Origin: QHXW01 sp035297145
Lineage (GTDB): Bacteria > Acidobacteriota > Terriglobia > Bryobacterales > Bryobacteraceae
NCBI GenBank assembly: GCA_035297145.1
Contig: DATGZN010000010.1
Span: 1 to 30,244, forward strand
Reading direction: 5' to 3'
Length of the DNA: 30,244 bases
Both the position numbers and the translations under genes were made by a program. Position 1 is the stretch's first letter; each line of letters begins with the position of its first letter. This document shows positions 1 through 7,047 of this stretch, in pieces. Below the pieces are notes generated by a model that was not told the origin of the DNA, did not search any database, and was given only the letters and a program-made list of their open reading frames with translations.

Positions 1-2
1 CT

Positions 3-131
3 CTGCGTCGAGAAAGCCGAGCCTGGAATCGTCGGATGAATCGCGCCCGCACCAAGATCAACTGGACGTTCGACCGCAAAGCTGCCCGTCGGAAGTTCGG
101 CTACAAAAGGAACTCTTTCATACGGTCATAG
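3..131 (+). pseudogene. IS630-family transposase, C-terminal fragment
   Basis: The reading frame from the window edge to the TAG at 129-131 gives about 42 residues containing INWTFDRKAARRKFGYKRN. This resembles the C-terminal tail of IS630/Tc1-type transposases, where a W-x-F-T-x-x-x-A-R-x-K pattern precedes the stop. The rest of the element lies left of the window. The stop is followed directly by recombinase sequence in another frame, so the insertion sequence probably interrupted or truncated that recombinase. I could not define the terminal inverted repeat or the TA target duplication. The fragment is short, so the family call is moderate. Confidence 0.55.
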
Positions 132-892
132 ACCTAGTTCACTGTGGCCATTGCGGTTGCCTGCTCGTCGGTGAGTTGAAGAAGGCGCGGTACATTTATT
201 ACCACTGCACGGGCAACCGCGGAAAATGCCCCGAGGCGTACACGCGACAGGAAACTCTCTTTGGCCAGTTTGCCAACGTGCTTCAAGAGCTGGTCATCCC
301 GCCGGCCATTATCGACTGGCTCGGCGACGCTGTGCTCAATTCCGACCGGACCGAGCAGGCGGTTCGTTCAGAAACTATCAAGAAGCTTCAGGCCCGCTAC
401 GACCAAATCGAAGCCAGGGTCATGACCATGTACATGGACAAGCTCGACGGACGGATAACCCAGGAGTCCTTCGACAATCAGGCCGCCACGTTGCGCCGGG
501 AGCAGGATGTTCTGTTACGGAAGATCCAAGATATCCAGACAGCGACGCCGGCCCCGGTCGATCAGGCCATCGACATGCTTTGCCTGACTAGTCGGGCCAG
601 CGAGTTGTTCCTCCAGCAACCCGGCTCCGAGCAACGTCGGCTGGTCCAGACAGTGGTCGAAAAAGCTGCGTGGAAGGACGGCGCGTTGCAAGCGACCCTG
701 TTCGAACCGTTCGAGATCTTGCGCCACTCGAACCAGGAAAGTCATAGAAAAGAAATGGAGGAACCCGGAGCAGGACGCGATTTGGGAATTTGGCTCCCCA
801 AAAACCATGGTTTCCAACCACCTCTCCGTTGGGCAAGCCATTGTATCTATAGGGAGAACGAATTCTGGCCGGGTCGTGCGGCAGCGGTGTGA
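132..892 (+). pseudogene. Large serine recombinase, 3' part (zinc beta-ribbon and coiled-coil domains)
   Basis: The frame encodes only the C-terminal half of a resolvase/invertase-type large serine recombinase. A zinc beta-ribbon is visible, with CGHC at 143-154 and a second Cys pair in YYHCTGNRGKC. It is followed by a long helical coiled-coil stretch and a typical end, FEILRHSNQES, then GRDLGIWLP. The N-terminal catalytic serine domain is missing and its place is taken by an IS630 transposase tail, so the protein cannot catalyse recombination. An internal TTG at 176 would give 238 residues, but it falls inside the zinc ribbon and is not a credible start. Family members normally act in phage or element integration. 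This one may have belonged to the prophage or to a separate element carrying the adjacent toxin-antitoxin pair. Confidence 0.8.
791..851. repeat. Direct repeat copy 1, at the 3' end of the recombinase
   Basis: About 61 bp inside the recombinase 3' end reappear at 1766-1826. The two copies share TGGCTCCCC, then, at the same 17-base spacing, 20 identical bases (808-827: TGGTTTCCAACCACCTCTCC), then a diverged tail. The core contains a small inverted repeat, TGGTT-TCC-AACCA. The two copies bracket the toxin-antitoxin genes. Confidence 0.7.
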
Positions 893-942
893 CGACTCTG
901 TGCTTGGTTGACGGCAATAGCGCAGCAAGTTAGGGTAAAGTC

Positions 943-1203
943 ATGGACGTGACCGTGCAGATTCCCGATGACCTCGCTAGCCGCTTGGGGACCAGGAGCG
1001 ATCTATCACGGCGGGCGTTGGAAGCTCTGGCCGCCGAGGAGTATAAGCGCGGCCGTCTCACCAAGCCCGATCTGCGGCGACTTCTCGGATTCGAGACCAG
1101 CCACCAGATCGACGAGTTTCTAAAGGCTCACGACGTATTCGAGGATTACACGTTGGAAGACTTGGAACGAGAGCGTGAGGGCTTGCGGCGACTGGGCTTT
1201 TGA
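943..1203 (+). CDS. UPF0175-family antitoxin
   Basis: This 86-residue protein begins MDVTVQIPDDLA and contains RRALEALAAEEYKRGRLT followed by a short helical segment with LRRLLGF. That pattern matches the UPF0175 family, small DNA-binding-like proteins encoded just upstream of PIN-domain DUF3368 toxins and presumed to neutralise them and repress the operon. Its TGA at 1201-1203 overlaps the toxin ATG by one base, which indicates translational coupling. The Shine-Dalgarno sequence is weak (AGGGTAAAG before the ATG). The gene is intact. Its position between two copies of a recombinase 3'-end repeat suggests it travelled as a small cassette. Confidence 0.85.
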   Translation: MDVTVQIPDDLASRLGTRSDLSRRALEALAAEEYKRGRLTKPDLRRLLGFETSHQIDEFLKAHDVFEDYTLEDLEREREGLRRLGF

Positions 1204-1694
1204 TGCTCATTGTCGTCGCTGACACCAGCCCGCTTCGTTACCTGGTGCAGATCGATCAGATCCAACTCCTGCCAAGATTGTTCGAGAAGATCCTCATTCC
1301 CTCGGTTGTGTCTGACGAACTGCGGCACACTTCCGCACCCGAGGTGGTACGAAACTGGATGAGCAAGAAGCCCGACTGGCTCGAAGTATCCGTAGTGGAC
1401 CCGAGCGATGATCCGTCGTTGCGTGCCTTGGATGACGGCGAGAGGTCTGCGATCTCACTCGGGCTATCTGTCTCGGCCGACCTCATTCTCATCGATGATC
1501 GCAGAGGTGCGGTGGCGGCTCGGGACAAAGGATTAGAGGTCACCGGGACGCTCGGTATTCTCGATCTCGCTGCCCGCCGCGGCATGATCGACTTTGCTAA
1601 CGCACTGGCGCGGCTAAGGACCACGAATTTCCGCGGGCGCGAAGAGCTTTTCGATGCACTGCTCAAGCGACATAAGCGCGGCAGCCAGCCGTGA
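1203..1694 (+). CDS. PIN-domain toxin, DUF3368 family
   Basis: This 163-residue protein begins MLIVVADTSPLRYLVQI. The early DTSPL is the usual first acidic motif of DUF3368 PIN proteins. LDDGERSAISLGL supplies the conserved mid-protein acidic residue, and LILIDDRRGA gives the paired aspartates before the final helices with GTLGILDLAARRG. PIN toxins are metal-dependent ribonucleases that cleave cellular RNA when released from their antitoxin. I start it at the ATG at 1203, which overlaps the antitoxin stop, rather than at the TTG one codon earlier. All the acidic residues I would expect are present, so the toxin is probably active. The pair could act in addiction of the locus or in phage defence. 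Confidence 0.85.
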   Translation: MLIVVADTSPLRYLVQIDQIQLLPRLFEKILIPSVVSDELRHTSAPEVVRNWMSKKPDWLEVSVVDPSDDPSLRALDDGERSAISLGLSVSADLILIDDRRGAVAARDKGLEVTGTLGILDLAARRGMIDFANALARLRTTNFRGREELFDALLKRHKRGSQP

Positions 1695-1765
1695 ACGCCG
1701 CTACCACTGTCAACTGAGAACCTCGGAGTTGGAAAATGATTTTCCCGGGGGCCCACCCTGGACAG

Positions 1766-1826
1766 TGGCTCCCCGAGAAACTTGGTTTCCAACCACCTCT
1801 CCTCCGCGTAAGTCGTTGATTCTATG
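1766..1826. repeat. Direct repeat copy 2, downstream of the toxin gene
   Basis: This is the partner of the repeat at 791-851, with 20 identical core bases at 1783-1802 and TGGCTCCCC at 1766-1774. It is not part of an open recombinase frame here. It could be the remnant of a second recombinase gene end or one half of an attachment-site pair. Both copies are in the same orientation, 975 bp apart. Confidence 0.7.
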
Positions 1827-2133
1827 GTTTCACGACTCATTTGAACCGGCTCCCAAAGCCAAACAGGCCATTTTGCAGTTCTTGCATGCTTACTTCCTAG
1901 TAGGCGACGACTCACCCCGGACAGAACAGGCACAACAAACGATAGGCTTTCCGTCAACTTGATGGCACGGGTTTGCTAAAACCCTCAAATGGCTCCAGGT
2001 GTCAATTGCGACGAGCGCAAAGCTCGTCAGCGGACCGGCGGAAAGAGCGTCAAAGGAGGTACGCATACCGAGTAGAACTTCGATTGTGACTACAATACGT
2101 ACTGGTCGGCAACGCGCACTTAGGATTCCGGCC

Positions 2134-2140
2134 AAGGAGG
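2134..2140 (+). promoter_or_regulatory. Strong ribosome binding site for the 2148 gene
   Basis: AAGGAGG lies 7 bases before the ATG at 2148. It fixes that start and implies efficient translation of the first gene of the STAND module. Confidence 0.75.
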
Positions 2141-2147
2141 TCGAGCC

Positions 2148-2591
2148 ATGGATCCAGCCACACTCGCGACTACGGCGCTGACAATTCTGACTCCATTCGC
2201 GAAAGGCGCCGGAAACGAGCTGATGAAAGCAGTGGGCGAGAATACTGCCCACAGAGTGAGGGATCTATTCGCGTGGTTGAAGCAACGTTTTGCTGGTGAC
2301 CCGGTCGCCGCTAAGGACCTTTCACGCTTCGAAGCCGCACCGGACAAGTTCGAACCAGCCCTACTGGGCACTATCCAAGAGAAAGCGGAACAGGACCCGG
2401 AATTTGCAGCAGAATTGAAGAACCGCATCGACGAAGTGGGCCCCATGATCGCAGTATTTCAGGAATTCAAGAAGGGGAAGGATGTAACGGGAGTGGAAGC
2501 TGGCGACATCCGGTCGGGCAAAGTAAGTGTCAGGCAGAAGGCGGATGAGGCGGAGGGAATGACCGGGTTTCGCGCGAAAACAGTTGGCTGA
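2148..2591 (+). CDS. Small helical protein paired with the STAND NTPase
   Basis: This 147-residue protein has no function I recognise. It opens with MDPATLATTALTILTPFAKG, an amphipathic or hydrophobic helix, followed by charged helices to about residue 115. The last 30 or so residues have a short alternating Gly/Val pattern (GVEAGDIRSGKVSVRQK). It has no signal peptide and no convincing membrane span. It ends 10 bases before the GTG of the STAND gene, and its stop codon overlaps that gene's ribosome binding site, so the two are almost certainly co-translated. Small helical proteins of this kind are often found upstream of NTPase or protease genes. It may be an adaptor, an effector or a target-sensing partner; that is inference only. 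Confidence 0.7.
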   Translation: MDPATLATTALTILTPFAKGAGNELMKAVGENTAHRVRDLFAWLKQRFAGDPVAAKDLSRFEAAPDKFEPALLGTIQEKAEQDPEFAAELKNRIDEVGPMIAVFQEFKKGKDVTGVEAGDIRSGKVSVRQKADEAEGMTGFRAKTVG

Positions 2592-2596
2592 GGAGG
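2591..2596 (+). promoter_or_regulatory. Ribosome binding site that sets the STAND start
   Basis: AGGAGG lies 5 bases before GTG 2602. It favours that start over the in-frame TTG at 2584, which has no purine-rich sequence upstream. Confidence 0.65.
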
Positions 2597-2601
2597 ATTT
2601 A

Positions 2602-5600
2602 GTGTCATCTGCTCTGGGGATCGTCAGCGGCGAGCCGGACGATCTCTTCTTCAGCGATATTGTCGCCTCCTATCGCAACGCGCCGCGCTTTCAGCCTCGC
2701 GACTGGCTCGCGAGGAGATTGAACGCTCACCTCGACGAACCTGCGTGCCGCTTTGTCCTACTCGTTGCTGAGCCCGGCGCCGGGAAGAGCACGTTCATCG
2801 CCAACCTTGCCTCGGTCCACCGTGATTGGCCCGTTTTCTTCATTCGTCGTGACCAACGCTCCTCGATCGGGGAGGTAAGCACGCGCTCGGTCCTGCTTCG
2901 GATTGGGCTCGAACTCGCGGCGCTCCATCCTGAGCTTTTTGAGCTCGACCAGGTTCGTGTCGAAGTGGAACAGCGCATTGGCGAGACTCGCGCCGAAGTG
3001 GTCGGCGCGGAGATCGAACGTATTCGGGCATCACCCTTCCACCAAACCGTGCTGCGGATCAGGCAGGAGATCCAGCAGTCTGGCGGGTCGGTGGCAGGCT
3101 TGCGCATCAAGGAGTGGATTGCCGATCCCCGCCTCATGGGCATCGAGGACCTCCAGGAGCTTGCCCTCTTTCGCCCCGCCCGCATACTCAACCGACTCCG
3201 GCCTGAGAAAGTCATCGTGGTGCTCATAGATGCGCTCGACGAAGTCCGGCACCACGATCAGGAGCAGAACGTCATCGAGTGGCTCGCCAACTGCCCGCCT
3301 TTACCCGAGAACGTTCGTATGGTCCTGACATCGCGGCCGTCGCGGGATCTTGCGTTATTCCAGGAAAAGCGGCGAGACTCTCTTGCGCTGCTCCCCATCC
3401 TGCCGGACGATCCCGACGTCCAGGCCGATACCGAGATCTATGCGCATGCCCTGCTCAATCCCGTCGAGATTTCCACCGCCCTGCTAAACGCCGGACGCAG
3501 TCCCGACGCTTTTGTGGTCGAACTTGTCGCCAAAGCGGATGGCAACATCGGGTACCTAGCTGCACTCGGCCGCGCTTTCGATCAGGCCCTGGCAAGTACC
3601 GAACGCCAATCCCTGCTCAAAGGCCTGCTCGGCCTTGAACGTCTCCCAGACGACCTTGCCGGTTTGTTCGCCTTCTTCCTGCATTCGATTCAGAATGGTC
3701 CTGGACGCAAGGATGTTAAGGTTTCTGACAGCACTGGACGCGCCGGTCTCGTTCAGGCATGGGCTGAGACGTATCATCCGATCCTCGCAGTCCTCGCCGT
3801 GGCAGTCGAACCACTCACGTTGGACCAGATTCACGCCCTTACGGGCACGCTAGCAGACAGAACCCAAGTCGCACAAACGCTGGAATGGCTCGACCAGTTT
3901 CTCGACCGAGTCGGCAATACGTATCGCCTCTATCACAACACTCTGGGCGAGTTCCTCACGGCACAGACCACTCTTACAAATGCCCAAACCAGCGATCTTT
4001 ACGTAGATGCCAGAGCCGAGAACCGGCGTTTAGCGGATCTCCTTGCGCGTGAGGCACCAGACGTTATCTGGCAGGACTCCCCGGACCTCCGCGAACAGGG
4101 CCGCCGCGACTACGCACGCCGCCACTACATCAAGCACCTGTACCTTGGCAATGACTGGGACCGAGTGTATAGCACCATCGATGAAGGGCGATACGGACAG
4201 GGCAAGCTGCGTTTTGATCGCAGCAGTTTTCTGTATTCCCAGGACTTGGATCTTGCGATTCACGCAGTCACCCGAGAGGAACCAGTAGGCAAAGGGTTGC
4301 GGCTAGGACGCCTCTCGCGGCTCTGGCGCTACAAGCTACTCCACAATACGCTATCGAGCTACGCGGACGACTTTCCTCCCTCTTCGTACCGTGCCTTGGC
4401 GCTCGCAAAGGGCCACCGAGACGCGGCTGACCTGGCTGAGCTGATCAGCGCCGCCCCGCAGCAGGCGCTCGCGTTTAGCGAAATCTCCGCGGCGCTCGCC
4501 GCCCCCGAACAGAGCGAACAGGCAGCCACTCTTCTGCGGCGAGCCTATGAAATCGGTTTGCGCATCGAGCAAGCTGACCAACGTCGCGCGATCTTGCGGA
4601 GGCTACTCGATGTCAGCGGTCGCTTCTTCGGCGTGGCTTTCCGGCCTGGAGAACGCGTGCGGAAGGCCGCTGTCGCGCTTGCCTTCAGCTTCCAGGACGC
4701 GGTTGAACGCGCCGAAGCCTTGGCATCGGTATGCCGTCTTTTGCAACAGGCAGGCCAGACCGGTCAGGCCGCGGCGTTGCGCACGGAGGTTCGGGACTTG
4801 GCATTCACTCCGACAGACAGGGAACCGGCCGCTTTGCTCCTGGGCACTCACAGTACGCTCTGCGCCGACTTGGGCGATTTCTTTGAGGCGTACTCTGCGG
4901 CGAGGAAGATAGTGTACCTCGGCAATCGTTTAGATGCGCTGGTCCACCTGATCGGCTGCCAGCATCGGACTGGAGCTCACCGCGCTGCGGAGGGCGTGCT
5001 CGCGAGAGTTGAAGAGATTGCGGTCGCGGCTCCGCCAGGCACCTTTCGAGCACGCGCCCTTATCGCACTCGCGCAGGCTCGGCTGGCTAGTGGTCGCGCA
5101 ACACAAGCTCCGCCTCTACTGGCCGAAGCACTCAACGAGCCGCGTTCGAATTCCGATGTTGAAGAAATCAAAGCGCTCCTCGCGATCGCCCGAGGCTTTC
5201 GGGAAGCGGGTGCGCCCCTGGACTTCGCCAATGCCGTTCGAATCGTGTGGGAGAGCGCATTAGCGCATATCTCACACTCCGATCAGACCTATACCATGAA
5301 CGTGGTCGCACAGGAAGCGGCCCTCGGTTTGGCCAGATTGCAGCAATACGACCAGGCGCTCGACATCGCTGGTAAACTGCACGACTACGAACGGGGAAGC
5401 ATTCTGCAAGCGGTGGGCGATGGCTTTGCTTCACAAGGTCAATGGGACCGCGCACTAGCCGCGGCCGAGCAGATCCGCCAAGCTCGCTCCGGCCCTGTCT
5501 GGACCTCTCGCAGTCGGGACCCCATCGAGAACTACTGGGAAGATTCTCAGCTACTTATCTCCATCTCCACGGCTCTCTCTCGTGATCAGCAGGCGGATCG

Positions 5601-7047
5601 GGCCCTGGAAGTCGCTGAACGCATCGCGGAAGCTAAAGCACGCCTTGACGCGCTCAGCCGGATCGCCGTCCTTCAGTTTGAGACGGGCTCTCCAGATCGT
5701 GCTCGCAGTTTGGTCGCCCGTATGGAGCATGAGGTTCGCCTCGGCTACCTGGCGGCCGGCCGTGACGATGCGCTGAGCAGTGTTGTAAAGCTCCTGATCC
5801 TCGGAGAGCAGCATCCGCGGGCGCGTGAGATTGCGCGCTCGATCCAATCGCCGAGCGAGCGCGCCCGCGCCCAGTCCACTGTGATTGAGAGCCTCATAGC
5901 GGCGGGCGACATTACTGACCCGGAGCAGGTTCTGGAGGAAACAGCGTTTGCACGCGTTCGCGGCGAGTGTCTGCTGTCGTTGGCAAAGAAAATGAAGGCT
6001 ACCGCCATCGACAACAGTATCGTCATCCGGACGCTAATATCGGCACGCGAACACGTCAACCAGGAAAAGAATCTGACTCAGCGCGCAGAGTCACTTCGTT
6101 CCATTGCTGTGGCGTTTGCAGAACTCTGTACCGGGGCGGTGAATCATGCTCTCGACACGGCAATGGCCGTGGTCGATGCGCTGAACGCCGCACCTCGGTT
6201 CGGCTTCGTACCCACACCGTGGTGCGATACGGCTGTGACTTTCGCCAAGCTTGGCCACTGGAATATAGCGATGCAGATCGCGAATAGCCTGATCGCACAC
6301 GATGTATTCGACGGTTCAAGCGCCTTGCTTGCCTTGGCCGGGCAAGCCCGGAAGGACTGTGATCGAAGCGGGGCCGAGGCTCTGCTCGTTCAGGCAAGGC
6401 GCCATGCACCCCACATCCATGTGAGCATGCAGTCGGACGTGCTGGCGAAAGTGGCAAAGGAGTACGCGCTTCTCGGTAAGCCTAACGAGGCAACGAAGGA
6501 CGAGTTCCTTATGTCCAAGGTCGGTCAGGGCCCCATCGCGGTAGGCTTAGCCGAGTCTGGGAGAATTGAGGAGGCCGCCGCACGGATCGAGGCAGCCGGT
6601 ACGAACCTTTCCGATTTTGCACGGAGCTCTCTGATAGATGCGTTCGTGAATGCAGGCGACCTCACCCGAGCGCTATCTACAGCGCAGTCGATGCATGACG
6701 GATCCACGAGAGCGGAGAAGTTGGTGTCGATCGCCTCAAGGTTTGTGCGATCAGGACAGCCGGATGAGGCGCATCGTATGATCTCAGCGGCGATGGCTCC
6801 CACCAAATTCTACAGTTCATTTTCGCGAACAAGCTTTCTCAAGGGCGTGATCACGGTCTTGACGGACGCTGGCGATTCCGCAGGTGCGGCGCGCATTGTC
6901 GAACAGGAGTGGTTGATGGCTTCAAGTCGGTCCGACCTGCTTTATCTAGTTCCAGTTGTCGCCCCGCTCATTCCGCAGCAGCCTGACATCGCGGTTGAAA
7001 TCGCCTCATCTTTCGACTGGGTGGAGCACAACGTTCTGGCTGTGTAG
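2602..7047 (+). CDS. STAND/NACHT-like NTPase with long TPR-like repeat domain
   Basis: This 1481-residue protein is probably a cytosolic signalling ATPase of the STAND class, which oligomerises when its repeat domain senses a trigger. Walker A is AEPGAGKST at about residues 56-64. Walker B with its acidic tail is VVLIDALDE at about 206-214. The sensor-like LTSRPS is near residue 242, and a winged-helix-type RLYHNTLGEFLT follows. From about residue 480 to the end the protein is helical and rich in Ala and Leu, with TPR-like units such as GQWDRALAAAEQI and QADRALEVAERI. Walker A lies so close to the N-terminus that there is no room for an effector domain before it, so the effector may be the 147-residue partner or lie in the repeats. 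The frame is intact throughout. Bacterial NACHT/Avs-type STAND proteins act in phage defence; the same role here is inferred. Its 3' end overlaps the antisense end of the broken tail gene. Confidence 0.85.
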   Translation: MSSALGIVSGEPDDLFFSDIVASYRNAPRFQPRDWLARRLNAHLDEPACRFVLLVAEPGAGKSTFIANLASVHRDWPVFFIRRDQRSSIGEVSTRSVLLRIGLELAALHPELFELDQVRVEVEQRIGETRAEVVGAEIERIRASPFHQTVLRIRQEIQQSGGSVAGLRIKEWIADPRLMGIEDLQELALFRPARILNRLRPEKVIVVLIDALDEVRHHDQEQNVIEWLANCPPLPENVRMVLTSRPSRDLALFQEKRRDSLALLPILPDDPDVQADTEIYAHALLNPVEISTALLNAGRSPDAFVVELVAKADGNIGYLAALGRAFDQALASTERQSLLKGLLGLERLPDDLAGLFAFFLHSIQNGPGRKDVKVSDSTGRAGLVQAWAETYHPILAVLAVAVEPLTLDQIHALTGTLADRTQVAQTLEWLDQFLDRVGNTYRLYHNTLGEFLTAQTTLTNAQTSDLYVDARAENRRLADLLAREAPDVIWQDSPDLREQGRRDYARRHYIKHLYLGNDWDRVYSTIDEGRYGQGKLRFDRSSFLYSQDLDLAIHAVTREEPVGKGLRLGRLSRLWRYKLLHNTLSSYADDFPPSSYRALALAKGHRDAADLAELISAAPQQALAFSEISAALAAPEQSEQAATLLRRAYEIGLRIEQADQRRAILRRLLDVSGRFFGVAFRPGERVRKAAVALAFSFQDAVERAEALASVCRLLQQAGQTGQAAALRTEVRDLAFTPTDREPAALLLGTHSTLCADLGDFFEAYSAARKIVYLGNRLDALVHLIGCQHRTGAHRAAEGVLARVEEIAVAAPPGTFRARALIALAQARLASGRATQAPPLLAEALNEPRSNSDVEEIKALLAIARGFREAGAPLDFANAVRIVWESALAHISHSDQTYTMNVVAQEAALGLARLQQYDQALDIAGKLHDYERGSILQAVGDGFASQGQWDRALAAAEQIRQARSGPVWTSRSRDPIENYWEDSQLLISISTALSRDQQADRALEVAERIAEAKARLDALSRIAVLQFETGSPDRARSLVARMEHEVRLGYLAAGRDDALSSVVKLLILGEQHPRAREIARSIQSPSERARAQSTVIESLIAAGDITDPEQVLEETAFARVRGECLLSLAKKMKATAIDNSIVIRTLISAREHVNQEKNLTQRAESLRSIAVAFAELCTGAVNHALDTAMAVVDALNAAPRFGFVPTPWCDTAVTFAKLGHWNIAMQIANSLIAHDVFDGSSALLALAGQARKDCDRSGAEALLVQARRHAPHIHVSMQSDVLAKVAKEYALLGKPNEATKDEFLMSKVGQGPIAVGLAESGRIEEAAARIEAAGTNLSDFARSSLIDAFVNAGDLTRALSTAQSMHDGSTRAEKLVSIASRFVRSGQPDEAHRMISAAMAPTKFYSSFSRTSFLKGVITVLTDAGDSAGAARIVEQEWLMASSRSDLLYLVPVVAPLIPQQPDIAVEIASSFDWVEHNVLAV

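Larger units (their letters stand above)
1695..2147. other. Intergenic region with recombinase-end remnant and a hairpin
   Basis: No convincing gene lies here. The region holds the second copy of the recombinase-end repeat (1766-1826) with only non-coding or disrupted frames around it. A perfect 7-bp stem with a 5-base loop sits at 2010-2028 (GACGAGC-gcaaa-GCTCGTC). TACAAT at 2091-2096 could be a -10 element for the genes that follow, but I see no matching -35 box. Confidence 0.5.

Noticed and set aside
2..175. Extension of the recombinase frame upstream to the window edge
   Set aside because: The frame is open, but the alternative frame gives a recognisable IS630 transposase end, and the extended residues do not resemble a recombinase domain.
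1654..1962. Plus-strand ORF of 102 codons after the toxin gene
   Set aside because: It overlaps the toxin end, has no ribosome binding site and reads through the repeat remnant in a different frame from the recombinase copy.
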